A stretch of DNA of 64,000 nt from JBBRCE01 sp038205115 (GTDB lineage Bacteria > Planctomycetota > Planctomycetia > Pirellulales > JBBRCE01). Below the pieces are notes generated by a model that was not told the origin of the DNA, searched no databases, and was given only the letters and a program-made list of their open reading frames with translations. Positions 26,983 through 35,962 of this stretch are shown here, piece by piece. A program made the position numbers and the translations under genes. Within the stretch, counting starts at the first letter, position 1. Every line of letters starts with the position of its first letter. The stretch is taken from the NCBI GenBank assembly GCA_038205115.1, contig JBBRCE010000001.1:186001-250000 (forward strand), written 5' to 3'.

Positions 26983-27390
26983 ATGCTTGCACCTTCAGCG
27001 ACCCGAGTGGCCGATCATACATCAGTTCAGGCGAATCGGCAGATTCAGCGAGAGACTCAGCGGAACATTCAGTTCTATGCGCGGAGGGGTTTGGCAGCCA
27101 TCGATTATCGGCTCCGCCAATTAGACCGAGAGTGGGACGTCGAACGCGCTTTGGAAGCCAACGCGGCAACGGCCGTGCTGCTGGGCACGTTTCTCGGCAC
27201 GTTCGTGAATAAACGCTGGTATTTGATCAATGCCGTTGTCGGAGGCTTCTTTCTGCAGCATGCGCTGGACGGGTGGTGCCCGCCGTTGCCGGTTTATCGG
27301 AGCCTGGGCTTCCGCACGCCACGCGAGATCGAAGGCGAGCGAAACGCACTGCTCGCGGCACGCGCCGACATTGCCGGCCACAGTGCCTAA
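26983..27390 (+). CDS. YgaP/DUF2892-like membrane protein
   Basis: A 135-residue protein with a helical N-terminus, then a short membrane hairpin (TAVLLGTFLGTFVNKRWYLI, then VVGGFFLQHAL). The conserved ending is GWCPPLPVYRSLGFRTPREI, as in the DUF2892 family of inner-membrane proteins. CAGGAG lies 6 bp before the ATG. It follows the debranching enzyme by 43 bp and could be the end of that operon. Role unknown; its presence among other small envelope proteins fits a stress function. Confidence 0.75.
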   Translation: MLAPSATRVADHTSVQANRQIQRETQRNIQFYARRGLAAIDYRLRQLDREWDVERALEANAATAVLLGTFLGTFVNKRWYLINAVVGGFFLQHALDGWCPPLPVYRSLGFRTPREIEGERNALLAARADIAGHSA

Positions 27391-27412
27391 TGCCGATTGC
27401 CAACACCGCCCG

Positions 27413-27429
27413 TCGGCACGAAAATTGCT
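27413..27429 (+). promoter_or_regulatory. Sigma-54 (-24/-12) promoter candidate
   Basis: TCGGCAC, five bases GAAAA, then TTGCT. The invariant GG and GC are at the correct spacing, with one mismatch to TTGGCAC-N5-TTGCW. It lies in the intergenic space after the DUF2892-like gene, upstream of the small secreted protein at 27707. The expected start site is near 27440. Confidence 0.6.
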
Positions 27430-27513
27430 AACGGTAACCGAGAACAAGAAGGACGATTCGCATGCGGCCGTCAATGATACTTTTCAGAACATCGCGTGGC
27501 GCGTTAACGCGCA

Positions 27514-27657
27514 ATGGAGAAGTTTCCTCACGGAATCGATCCTCTTGCTTTCTCAAATTGTCGCGCCGCTGATGATTTCCTGATTTACATGCCTGGCGCA
27601 GGCGGACTGTTTGGTGCCATTGCGATTTTCATTGCGGCCAAGACGCTAGGGCGTTAA
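27514..27657 (+). CDS. Possible small membrane protein (47 residues)
   Basis: This frame begins MEKFPHGIDPLAF and ends with one hydrophobic helix rich in Gly/Ala/Ile (GGLFGAIAIFIAAKTLGR). It has no Shine-Dalgarno; a perfect 14-bp palindrome (GCGCGTTAACGCGC) sits directly before the ATG. A competing 36-codon frame at 27462-27572 has a good AAGGA site but an unremarkable product. One of these may be real, or the region may carry a frameshift. Confidence 0.35.
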   Translation: MEKFPHGIDPLAFSNCRAADDFLIYMPGAGGLFGAIAIFIAAKTLGR

Positions 27658-27706
27658 ATTCCGATTTCCTGTTCTGAATCGCTGGTTGTTTAATGGGGAG
27701 GCCAAA

Positions 27707-28039
27707 ATGAAATTTTTAATTCTGGGGTTACTATTGTTAGTTCCAATCGGAACGGTCTGCGGCGAAAGTTTCGTTTCGCCATACCGTGATTCCGATCCGA
27801 AGACATTTGAAGGCGTGGTCGTTTCCGCGAAGGCCGGCATGCTGGAAATGACCGATAGCGGTGGGAAATCTCATTCATTGAAGATTACCGACGCAACGAA
27901 AATCACTGTCAACGGCCGGCCCGGCAAACTAGAAGACTTGCAGCTCAGCGCCAAGATTCGCGTAATTTTGGATGACACGAATCAAGTCGTGGCGGTCAGC
28001 ACAGTCGACAAAGTGAAGCACGTTTTTGCCAACTTCTAA
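27707..28039 (+). CDS. Small secreted protein of unknown function
   Basis: A 110-residue protein with a Sec signal peptide (LILGLLLLVPIGTVCG) and a mature domain of about 90 residues. The domain is mostly beta (FEGVVVSAKAGMLEMTDSGG, then HSLKITDATKITVNG and IRVILDD) and resembles an OB-like or DUF5666-type periplasmic domain. GGGGAGG precedes the ATG by 6 bp. A sigma-54 candidate lies about 280 bp upstream. It sits inside the trehalose island between the debranching and treY genes. Confidence 0.75.
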   Translation: MKFLILGLLLLVPIGTVCGESFVSPYRDSDPKTFEGVVVSAKAGMLEMTDSGGKSHSLKITDATKITVNGRPGKLEDLQLSAKIRVILDDTNQVVAVSTVDKVKHVFANF

Positions 28040-28174
28040 TCTGAAATCCACGGGCTGGCCGCGGCGATGACGTAGAATCAAACCTACGTCGTCCGCCCTT
28101 GGCCTTTTCGTCTCTCGACTCTTCACGCATACGTTTCTTGCGATTGCGTTTGTACCATCTTGGGAATCGTGCTG

Positions 28175-31100
28175 ATGAGTTCTCGTGTGTTCGCCGTGCC
28201 GGAGAGTGCCAAGTCTGAAATCGTTACGCCTGAGGCCAATGCGGATCTTCAAGGCGACTCCTCCATAGATGATGCAGCAGGCGACGACCGCGATGGCGCG
28301 GAGTCGGCCCATCCGCCTTCGCTGGCCGACCAATTGCTCGCTGACGTCGCCCGCGAGTGCCGCGAGCAGGCGCCGCCGGAAGGGACCTATCGCCTTCAAT
28401 TTAACGCCGATTTCGGTTTTCGCGCGGCCAATCGAATTGTCGATTATCTGCGGCGACTTGGCATCAGTCACCTGTATGCGTCGCCGTATTTGCAAGCGCA
28501 GTCTGGCAGTTTGCACGGTTACGATACGGTCGATCATCGGCGTTTGAATCGAGAAATCGGCGATGAAGCCGATTTTGCCGGGTTGATCACGTCGCTACGC
28601 AGCCACGGCATGGGACACATCCTCGACGTGGTGCCCAACCACATGGGCGTAGGCTCCGACGAAAACCCCTGGTGGCAACACGTTTTGGAGAATGGGCCGA
28701 GTTCGCAGTACGCGCAGTTTTTTGACATCGATTGGCAGCCGCTGAAATCCGACCTGAACAATAAAGTGCTGCTGCCCGTGCTCGGCGATCAGTTTGGCAA
28801 CGTACTGGAAGCGGGGCAGCTTACGCTGAAATTGGACGATGATGGATTTGCGGTCGAATATTACAAACGGCGTTTTCCAATCGCCATGCAAACCGTGGCC
28901 GGCTTGCTTCGCCAGGACATTGAGCAGTTAGAACAACAACTGGGCGCGGAGCATCCGGCACTCGCGGAATATCAAAGCATTCTGACGGCCATCAGCCACT
29001 TGCCGAGTTTGGCCGAGACTGACGCGGAACGGATCTTGGAAGGCCAGCGCGAAAAAGAAGTCATTAAGCGGCGCATCGCCCGGCTTCGTGCTGACGAACA
29101 GGCGGTCGCGGACTTTTTGGAACGCGCCATCCAGCGGATCAACGGCCAACCGGGGCAACCGCAGAGCTTCGATCAATTGGATCAACTGTTGGCCGAGCAG
29201 GCCTACCGTTTGTCGTACTGGCGGGTAGCGTCGGACGAAATCAATTATCGCCGTTTTTTCGATGTGAACGAGTTGGCGGCAGTTTGCATGGAACGCCCCG
29301 AGGTCTTCGAGCAGACGCACGAATTCGTGCTCAAGCTGCTGAACGATCAACAACTCGATGGTCTGCGGATCGACCACGCCGACGGACTGTACGATCCAAC
29401 CGCCTATCTCTGGCAATTGCAGGAGCGCCGTTTTTTGCAGCAGTGCCGTCGAGTTTACGATCAGAAAATGTCGACCGAGAGTGACGGCACAATTTCGGCC
29501 AGCACCGATTGGGACACGCTGCAACCGTTCTTACGGAATCGATTCCGGCAGCAATGGGATCCCAGCAATCCGCAGGCGCCACCCAAACCGCTTTACCTGG
29601 TCGTCGAAAAAATCCTCGAAGGGCCTGAGCGATTACCGGCCGATTGGCCCGTGCATGGCACCACGGGTTACGAATTCATGAATCGCGTGAATGGGCTGCT
29701 GGTTGCCACCGGCAATGAGAAGGTGATCACCAAACTCTACGCCCGCTTCATCAACGACTCGACTCCATTCACCGAGTTGGTGTACCACAGCAAGCGGCTG
29801 ATCATGAAGGTGGCCATGTCCAGCGAATTGCACGCGCTGGGGCATCGGCTGGATCGAATTTCCGAACAAGATCGCCGCTCTCGCGATTATACGCTGGCCG
29901 GATTGATTGCTGCGCTACGTGAGATTGTGGCCTGCTTTCCGGTTTATCGCACTTACACCACGGCCGGCAACGTTTTGGAGCGAGACCGACGTTACATTGA
30001 ACAAGCCGTGGCGCAGGCCAAGCGGCGCAATCCGGCAACCAATCAAGCGGTGTTCGATTTCATCCGCAGCATCCTGCTGTTGGACGCTAACGAAAATCTG
30101 TCCGGTCCGCAGCGCGACGAGCGGTTGCAATTCATCGGCCGCTTTCAACAATTTACCGGCCCGATGATGGCCAAATCGGTCGAGGACACTGCGTTTTATG
30201 TCTACAACCGGTTGAGTTCACTCAACGAGGTGGGCGGCGATCCGCAACATTTTGGCGAAACGGTCGAGAGTTTTCATCGCTTTAACAGCGAGCGACACAG
30301 CCAATGCCCGCTGGGTCTGCTGGCCACGTCAACGCACGATGGCAAACGCAGTGAAGACGTCAGGGCGCGGATCAGCGTGCTGTCCGAACTGCCAGCCGAG
30401 TGGAAAGAGCATTTGTTGAATTGGGCGCGCTGGAACAAGCGTAAGGCAGTCAAAGTCGAGGGTCGGCTGGCGCCCTCGCGTAACGAAGAATATCTGCTGT
30501 ATCAAACGCTACTCGGCAGTTGGCCGTTGCAGCCACCGCAGGGCGAGCAATTGACCGCTTACATCACGCGTATTCAGCAGTATATGAACAAGGCGTTGCG
30601 CGAAGCAAAAACGCACACCAGTTGGATCGCTCCGGACGAAAATTACGAGCGCGCAGTCAGCGAATTTGTCGCAGCGATTCTGCCCGACGATCCGAACAAT
30701 CCGTTTGTCGCCGATCTGAGTCGCTTCGCGCAGCGGATCAGCAAGCAGGGAATGTGGAATTCGTTGTCGCAAACGCTGATTAAATTGACTTCGCCCGGCG
30801 TGCCGGACATTTACCAAGGCACGGAGATTTGGGATTTTAGCCTGGTGGATCCCGACAATCGCCGCGCGGTGGATTTCAAAACGCGTGATCGACTGCTGCA
30901 CGAGCTGGATCAACGCCTGGGTCAATCGTTCGATCCGAGCCGACGTGATTCGCTGGCGGACGAATTACTGTCGCAGCCCGAAGATGGGCGAATCAAACTT
31001 TACCTGACGTCGCAAGTCTTGCGATTGCGGCAGCGATGGCCCAAGCTCTTTTCTCTGGGCGATTATTTACCGCTTTCCGTGTCGGGCGCGGCCAAAGACA

Positions 31101-31366
31101 GCGTTTGCGCATTCGCTCGGCGTGATGCGGGCAACCTGACAATCATCATCGCTCCGGTTTGCACCGCGTTGCTGAGTGGCCCCGATGCCCCGCCTCCATG
31201 CGGCGCAAAAATCTGGGGCGACACGCGGATTCTCGTCCCGCCCACACTAACGTCCGGAACGCTCACAAACCTGTTTACAGGCCAGTCGATCAATGTTGCG
31301 GGCGAGTTGCGGCTGGCGGATGTCTTGAGCAATTGGCCCGTAGCGCTGTTGGTTCACACGATGTAA
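28175..31366 (+). CDS. treY: Malto-oligosyltrehalose synthase
   Basis: A protein of about 1,063 residues. It converts the reducing end of maltodextrin into a trehalosyl unit. TreY landmarks: RLQFNADFGFRAANRIVDYL, ISHLYASPYLQAQSGS, the substrate loop ILDVVPNHMGVG, the nucleophile motif GLRIDHADGLYDP, the acid/base VVEKILEGPERLP and the ending STHDGKRSEDVRARI. A 65-residue acidic, Ala-rich leader precedes the core. ATG 28175 is preferred over TTG 28160. With treZ upstream and treS downstream it completes the glycogen-to-trehalose route. Confidence 0.94.
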   Translation: MSSRVFAVPESAKSEIVTPEANADLQGDSSIDDAAGDDRDGAESAHPPSLADQLLADVARECREQAPPEGTYRLQFNADFGFRAANRIVDYLRRLGISHLYASPYLQAQSGSLHGYDTVDHRRLNREIGDEADFAGLITSLRSHGMGHILDVVPNHMGVGSDENPWWQHVLENGPSSQYAQFFDIDWQPLKSDLNNKVLLPVLGDQFGNVLEAGQLTLKLDDDGFAVEYYKRRFPIAMQTVAGLLRQDIEQLEQQLGAEHPALAEYQSILTAISHLPSLAETDAERILEGQREKEVIKRRIARLRADEQAVADFLERAIQRINGQPGQPQSFDQLDQLLAEQAYRLSYWRVASDEINYRRFFDVNELAAVCMERPEVFEQTHEFVLKLLNDQQLDGLRIDHADGLYDPTAYLWQLQERRFLQQCRRVYDQKMSTESDGTISASTDWDTLQPFLRNRFRQQWDPSNPQAPPKPLYLVVEKILEGPERLPADWPVHGTTGYEFMNRVNGLLVATGNEKVITKLYARFINDSTPFTELVYHSKRLIMKVAMSSELHALGHRLDRISEQDRRSRDYTLAGLIAALREIVACFPVYRTYTTAGNVLERDRRYIEQAVAQAKRRNPATNQAVFDFIRSILLLDANENLSGPQRDERLQFIGRFQQFTGPMMAKSVEDTAFYVYNRLSSLNEVGGDPQHFGETVESFHRFNSERHSQCPLGLLATSTHDGKRSEDVRARISVLSELPAEWKEHLLNWARWNKRKAVKVEGRLAPSRNEEYLLYQTLLGSWPLQPPQGEQLTAYITRIQQYMNKALREAKTHTSWIAPDENYERAVSEFVAAILPDDPNNPFVADLSRFAQRISKQGMWNSLSQTLIKLTSPGVPDIYQGTEIWDFSLVDPDNRRAVDFKTRDRLLHELDQRLGQSFDPSRRDSLADELLSQPEDGRIKLYLTSQVLRLRQRWPKLFSLGDYLPLSVSGAAKDSVCAFARRDAGNLTIIIAPVCTALLSGPDAPPPCGAKIWGDTRILVPPTLTSGTLTNLFTGQSINVAGELRLADVLSNWPVALLVHTM

Positions 31367-31433
31367 AGTGCGCGCGGGGCTGTATCGGTCGGCCGACCGT
31401 AGTGAAACATAGCAACAGATTGGAACGAGCATC

Positions 31434-34400
31434 ATGAGCCAAGATCAACTGTGGTACAAAGACGCAATCATTTACGAACTGCATGTCCGCGCCTTTCACG
31501 ACAGCGTGGGCGACGGCACAGGAGATTTTAACGGCCTGACGCAGAAGCTCGATTACCTGCAAGATCTGGGCGTCACGGCGCTGTGGCTGCTGCCATTCTA
31601 TCCCTCGCCGCTACGCGATGACGGCTACGACATTGCCGACTATACGGACGTTAATCCGGATTACGGCACGCTGGCTGCTTTCAAAGACTTTTTGGCGGCG
31701 GCGCACCGGCGCGGGCTGCGCGTGATAACGGAACTGGTTTTGAATCACACGTCGGACCAGCATGCCTGGTTTCAGCGTGCGCGCCGCGCGCCAAAGGGAA
31801 GTTCCGAGCGAGACTTTTACGTCTGGAGCGAAGCGCCCGACAAATATCTGGACGCGCGGATCATTTTTAAAGATTTCGAAACGTCCAACTGGTCGTACGA
31901 CAACGTCGCCAAAGCCTATTATTGGCACCGCTTTTATTCGCATCAGCCCGATCTGAACTTCGACAATCCGGAGGTTTGGAAGGCGATCATTCCGATTGTC
32001 GACTACTGGTTTGAGATGGGTGTGGATGGCATGCGACTGGACGCCGTGCCGTATTTGTTTGAGCGTGAAGGCACCAACTGCGAGAACTTGCCGGAGACCC
32101 ACGCATTTTTGAAGACGTTGCGAAAGCACGTCGACGATAAATTTCCGGGTCGCATGCTGCTGGCCGAAGCCAATCAATGGCCTGAAGACGCCGCCGCTTA
32201 CTACGGTGATGGCGACGAGTGCCAGATGTGCTTTCATTTTCCGCTGATGCCGCGATTGTTCATGGCCGTACACACGGAAGATCGATTTCCGGTGGTCGAC
32301 ATTTTGCGGCAAACGCCGGCGATCCCAGAAAGTTGCCAGTGGGCCGTGTTCTTGCGCAACCACGACGAACTGACGCTGGAGATGGTGACCGATGAAGAGC
32401 GCGACTACATGTACCGCGCCTACGCTCAAGATCAACGCGCGCGAATCAACCTAGGCATCCGGCATCGACTGGCGCCGTTGATGGGCAATAATCGACGCCG
32501 CTGTGAACTGCTCACGGCGCTGTTGTTCTCGCTGCCGGGCACGCCGGTGCTGTACTACGGCGACGAAATTGGCATGGGCGACAATATCTATCTCGGCGAC
32601 CGCAACGGCGTGCGGACGCCGATGCAATGGAGTTCGGACCGCAACGCGGGATTTTCGCGCGCCAATCCGCAAAAACTTTACCTGCCGGTGATCATTGACC
32701 CTGAGTATCATTACGAGGCCGTGAATGTCGAAGCGCAGCAAGGGAATCCGAGTTCGCTGCTTTGGTGGCACAAACGACTGATCAACTTGCGCAAAGAGCA
32801 TCCGGCGTTTAGCCGCGGCGAAATTCGGTTTCTCGACCCGCACAATCGCAAGATATTGACGTTTGTCCGCGAGTTTGGGAACGATCGCGTGCTGGTTGTG
32901 GCCAATTTGTCGCGATACTCGCAGTACGTGGAACTCGATCTGCCCGAGTTCGTTGGTATGCGACCGATCGAATGTTTTGGTGGCACTCCGTTTCCCGAGA
33001 TTGGCGGCCAAAGCTACACGTTGGCACTTGGCCCCCACGCGTTTTATTGGTTCTCGCTCGAGTCTGCGCAGCAGACGCAGGCGGCGGTAACGCCCGAATT
33101 GAGCCTGCGGTCGAGTTGGGAAGACATTTTTCAGCCGGAGCAGTCGCATCGGCTGAATGCGCTGCTGCAAGACTATTTCGAAGCCGAGTCGCCCGCGCAC
33201 TCGGTGCGGGCGGCGACGGTGCGGGACGCATTTCGGATCTCCACGGACGATCGGCCAGCCTGGGCTCTGCTGGTGACGATCGAAACCGGCACGTCGACGG
33301 AATCACGCGCTCTGACGCTGATTCACTCGACCGAAGACGAGCAAGCGAACTGGCGGCCCGGTTATCATCCGCCGCTGTTCGCACGACTTGCGCCTCCGCT
33401 GGGCGGCGTCATTCACTTAGCGGCGGCGAATCCCGAATTGCACCGGGCCGCTCTGGCCATGATCACCCAGGCGACACTGCTGCCCGGCCGCGCCGGTGAA
33501 CTGGTCGGGCGGCACTTCGGCCAAATTTCTGCCAGCGATCTTTCGCCGGATAGTTCGATCGTGGCGACGCGGTCGGAAACGACTCAAAACCGATCCGTGA
33601 AGTATGGCGACCGCTGGGTTCTGAAACTCTATCGGCAAATCGAAGAAGGCATCCATCCGGAGATCGAGATCGGCAACTTGCTGGCAATGCGGTCTGCGAA
33701 TTCCGCCGCAGAGAGCGAACCGGGCCGCGAAAAACTTGAGGTTCAAACTGCGCCGCTCGCGCCGCGGCTGTTGGGCGCGCTTGAGTATCGCCGGCGCAAG
33801 GCCGATCCGGCTGTGCTCGGCGTGTTACACCAATGGGTGCCGCACGAGTCCGATGCCTGGCGTTACACGCTTGATGTGGCGGCCGCCTACTTGGAACAGA
33901 TGGCCGCGCAAAGTATTCCGGCGCCGCAGGGTCCGTGGCCGGTTCCGGATGGTGAAGAACACGCGATCTCACGCGATGCGCGGCAATGGTTTGGCGATTT
34001 TCTGGAAAAAGCCAAGCGCATCGGCAGTCGTCTGGCCGAACTCCACGCAGTTCTGGCCAGCAGCGAACTGCCGGCATTTGCGCCAGAACCGTTTTCGATG
34101 CAGTATCAGCGTTCGGTTTATCAATCGATGCGACGCAACGCCATTGACCTCACGGGGTTGTTGAAAAACCGCTTGGGTGCGCTGGCGAGCGACCTGCAGC
34201 CGCTTGCGAAACAGGTGATTGCCAAACATGAAATGGTGCTGGACGAATTGCGCCTGCTGCTGGAACGGCCATTTGAGTCGATGCGAATCCGCTCGCATGG
34301 CGACTGCGATCTAGCGCACCTGCTGTTCACCGGCAATGATTTTACGTTCTTCGATTTCGCCGGCCGTCCGCACGTTTCGCTCGGCGAACGGCGGTTGAAG

Positions 34401-34760
34401 CGATCGCCACTGCGCGATGTGGCGCATCTGTTGCGCTCGTTCGATCATGCCATTCAATCGACGTTGCTCGGCTTGTCCAAAGGCGGCGCGCAACCTGAGG
34501 GCAATATCCGTGACATCGACCGCCTGGCACTGCAGCCTTGGGCCGATTACTGGACGTACGAAGTCGGCAATTCAATGATCTCCGGTTACCGCACCGATGC
34601 AGCCGTGGCCGAGCTATTGCCGCAAGATCGTGACGGTTGTACGCAGCTGACTCGGTTGTTTTTGACCGACACGATGATTTCCGAAGCTCTGCACGAACTG
34701 CAAATCAACTCGTCATGGTTGCAAATTCCCCTGACGGCGATTCTCAAACATCTGCTCTGA
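31434..34760 (+). CDS. treS: Trehalose synthase fused to a maltokinase-like domain
   Basis: A 1,108-residue fusion. Residues 1 to about 550 are GH13 trehalose synthase, interconverting maltose and trehalose (IYELHVRAFHDSVGDGTGD, VLNHTSDQHAWFQ, nucleophile MRLDAVPYLFERE, acid/base LLAEANQWPED, FLRNHDELTLEM). From about 570 on it resembles maltokinase (Mak/Pep2), ending RRLKRSPLRDVAHLL. That half has WVLKLYRQIEEGIHPEIEI, but the usual HGDYHLGQ is HGDCDLAH (955-962) and the usual DFEGEP is DFAGRP (974-979), by recall of the family. Kinase activity is therefore in doubt. It is separated from treY by 67 bp. Confidence 0.93.
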   Translation: MSQDQLWYKDAIIYELHVRAFHDSVGDGTGDFNGLTQKLDYLQDLGVTALWLLPFYPSPLRDDGYDIADYTDVNPDYGTLAAFKDFLAAAHRRGLRVITELVLNHTSDQHAWFQRARRAPKGSSERDFYVWSEAPDKYLDARIIFKDFETSNWSYDNVAKAYYWHRFYSHQPDLNFDNPEVWKAIIPIVDYWFEMGVDGMRLDAVPYLFEREGTNCENLPETHAFLKTLRKHVDDKFPGRMLLAEANQWPEDAAAYYGDGDECQMCFHFPLMPRLFMAVHTEDRFPVVDILRQTPAIPESCQWAVFLRNHDELTLEMVTDEERDYMYRAYAQDQRARINLGIRHRLAPLMGNNRRRCELLTALLFSLPGTPVLYYGDEIGMGDNIYLGDRNGVRTPMQWSSDRNAGFSRANPQKLYLPVIIDPEYHYEAVNVEAQQGNPSSLLWWHKRLINLRKEHPAFSRGEIRFLDPHNRKILTFVREFGNDRVLVVANLSRYSQYVELDLPEFVGMRPIECFGGTPFPEIGGQSYTLALGPHAFYWFSLESAQQTQAAVTPELSLRSSWEDIFQPEQSHRLNALLQDYFEAESPAHSVRAATVRDAFRISTDDRPAWALLVTIETGTSTESRALTLIHSTEDEQANWRPGYHPPLFARLAPPLGGVIHLAAANPELHRAALAMITQATLLPGRAGELVGRHFGQISASDLSPDSSIVATRSETTQNRSVKYGDRWVLKLYRQIEEGIHPEIEIGNLLAMRSANSAAESEPGREKLEVQTAPLAPRLLGALEYRRRKADPAVLGVLHQWVPHESDAWRYTLDVAAAYLEQMAAQSIPAPQGPWPVPDGEEHAISRDARQWFGDFLEKAKRIGSRLAELHAVLASSELPAFAPEPFSMQYQRSVYQSMRRNAIDLTGLLKNRLGALASDLQPLAKQVIAKHEMVLDELRLLLERPFESMRIRSHGDCDLAHLLFTGNDFTFFDFAGRPHVSLGERRLKRSPLRDVAHLLRSFDHAIQSTLLGLSKGGAQPEGNIRDIDRLALQPWADYWTYEVGNSMISGYRTDAAVAELLPQDRDGCTQLTRLFLTDTMISEALHELQINSSWLQIPLTAILKHLL

Positions 34761-34796
34761 TCGCGTTGGCTAAACGATAAGCTCAAGAAACGACAA

Positions 34797-34830
34797 GAGC
34801 CGGTCGCCAAACTGTCTTGGCGACCGGCTC
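34797..34830. terminator. Bidirectional terminator between treS and DUF1328 gene
   Basis: A perfect 14-bp stem (GAGCCGGTCGCCAA / TTGGCGACCGGCTC) with loop ACTGTC. It lies 37 bp after the treS stop and 32 bp after the stop of the convergent small gene. T-rich and A-rich runs flank it on the two sides. Confidence 0.85.
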
Positions 34831-34861
34831 GATAGTTTTTGATTCGTCCGCCGAAATACGT

Positions 34862-35032
34862 TTAGACGATTGGCCCGCGACGTCGCCCGAAGAGCAGACT
34901 GACCACGAACAACACCAAGAACACGACGAACAGAATTTGCGCCAATTGCGTTGTGGTACCTGCTATTCCACTGAAGCCGAGGACGGCAGCTAGTAGCCCA
35001 ACCACTAGAAAAACGAATGCCCAATGTAACAT
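34862..35032 (-). CDS. DUF1328 (UPF0391) small membrane protein, copy 1
   Basis: A 56-residue two-helix membrane protein starting MLHWAFVFLVVGLLAAVLG. It has the family hallmark LGFSGIAGTTTQLAQILF and ends VVSLLFGRRRG. GGAG lies 6 bp before the ATG. The family includes E. coli YtjA; members are associated with envelope or osmotic stress but not characterised. A paralogue is at 38642. A sigma-54-like site is 64 bp upstream. Confidence 0.9.
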   Translation of the reverse strand: MLHWAFVFLVVGLLAAVLGFSGIAGTTTQLAQILFVVFLVLFVVSLLFGRRRGPIV

Positions 35033-35095
35033 GTCGAGCTCCGCAATGAATTTAAAGTGTTGTTGTGACGTAGCGTTGTCCGGAACGTCATTAGG

Positions 35096-35111
35096 GCACT
35101 TCTCATGCCAA
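35096..35111 (-). promoter_or_regulatory. Weak sigma-54 promoter candidate for DUF1328 copy 1
   Basis: On the minus strand TTGGCAT, five bases GAGAA, then GTGC. GG and GC are retained at the right distance, with two mismatches to consensus. It is 64 bp upstream of the DUF1328 start. Confidence 0.4.
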
Positions 35112-35253
35112 GTGGCCATAGCCCGCACGTTTCTGCACCGGGGCAGGGGAATCGAATTAATCCGCATAACTACCTCTCAAGATGCGTTCGCCAGTGAGAG
35201 TTGAATTTCCAGGCTGGACGCTCAACCGCCAGCTGGTCTCCGCGACGGAGACT

Positions 35254-35321
35254 GCGAACATCGCGTGTCCGCAGCCTTCATTCGCTGCGCGGACGGGATA
35301 AATGCCGCTGGCGATGTTTCG
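35254..35321. repeat. Nested inverted repeat in the divergent regulatory region
   Basis: Outer arms GCGAACATCGC (35254-35264) and GCGATGTTTCG (35311-35321) match with one mismatch. Inner arms GTCCGCAGC and GCTGCGCGGAC match apart from a 2-bp insertion. It ends about 50 bp upstream of the strongest sigma-54 site. It could be an activator site or a structured transcript. Confidence 0.45.
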
Positions 35322-35371
35322 AGCCGGTTATGACGGGCGCGCCAAGCTTGGCCAATGATTCATTACGCCGG

Positions 35372-35388
35372 TTGGCACGCGCATTGCA
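35372..35388 (+). promoter_or_regulatory. Sigma-54 (-24/-12) promoter, strong match
   Basis: TTGGCAC, five bases GCGCA, then TTGCA: a full match to the TTGGCAC-N5-TTGCW consensus. The transcription start is expected near 35400, about 130 bp before the DUF883-like gene at 35533. The next downstream gene is treZ copy 2. Confidence 0.75.
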
Positions 35389-35532
35389 TTGCACAACTGC
35401 AACGGATTGGCAATTAAAAAACTAACCAAGGCCGGCAGAATTGAACCGCATTGTGGACCTGAAACAGGGTATAGCCAACCGTTGCGGTGGTAGGATTCGT
35501 TGAGCCGAAATTCACACGACGGAGTAGAAATC

Positions 35533-35859
35533 ATGTCTAGTGCACAAGGTGGCACCAATCCTCGCCAAGTTATGGATCAAGTTCGCGACAAGTCCAAAGA
35601 GTTGAAAGACAACGTTCAGGACAAAGCGTCGGAAGTCATGCATAGCGTCCAGCATGCCAGCAACGACGCCGCGCGAGCTGTCAAACAGGGTTACGATAAC
35701 CTTCGCGATAAGGCCAGCGACGGCTGGGATCAAGGTCGTGACATGGCACAACAGTGGGAACAAAGCGCAGAAGATCAAATTCGCGAGCGCCCGCTGACCG
35801 CAGTGTTGCTCGCCGCAGGCATTGGCCTATTTGTCGGCTACTTCTGCACGCGTCGCTAG
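35533..35859 (+). CDS. DUF883/ElaB-like stress membrane protein
   Basis: A 108-residue protein with a long polar amphipathic coiled coil (DKSKELKDNVQDKASEVM repeats with Lys/Asp/Ala). One C-terminal membrane helix (LLAAGIGLFVGYFCTRR) follows RERPLTAV. This is the layout of the ElaB/YqjD/DUF883 family, which in E. coli anchors to the inner membrane and is stress- and stationary-phase-induced. ACGGAG lies about 8 bp before the ATG. It is controlled by the sigma-54 site at 35372 if that is functional. Confidence 0.82.
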   Translation: MSSAQGGTNPRQVMDQVRDKSKELKDNVQDKASEVMHSVQHASNDAARAVKQGYDNLRDKASDGWDQGRDMAQQWEQSAEDQIRERPLTAVLLAAGIGLFVGYFCTRR

Positions 35860-35886
35860 CCGACGGTTTGACAATTTCGCTACCGC

Positions 35887-35935
35887 AGCCGGAAAATGAC
35901 GAGAGACTGATCTCGCGCATTTTCCGGCTTTTTTT
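35887..35935 (+). terminator. Strong Rho-independent terminator after the DUF883-like gene
   Basis: A perfect 12-bp stem (AGCCGGAAAATG / CATTTTCCGGCT) with an inner helper stem (CGAGA / TCTCG) and a following run of T residues. It separates the DUF883-like gene from treZ copy 2, whose start is only 27 bp later. Confidence 0.88.
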
Positions 35936-35962
35936 CGTAAATGATTCACGGAGCCTCTCGTT

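Larger units (their letters stand above)
35033..35532. other. 500-bp divergent regulatory region
   Basis: The space between the DUF1328 gene (minus) and the DUF883-like gene (plus) has no coding frame. It contains a sigma-54-like site for each direction (35096-35111 minus; 35372-35388 plus). Between them is a nested inverted repeat, a plausible enhancer site for an NtrC-type activator. Confidence 0.55.

Noticed and set aside
27487..27498. A 12-base match (GAACATCGCGTG) to 35256-35267 near another sigma-54 site
   Set aside because: Matches of this length are expected by chance between segments of a 64-kb window, and its position downstream of the promoter is wrong for an enhancer.
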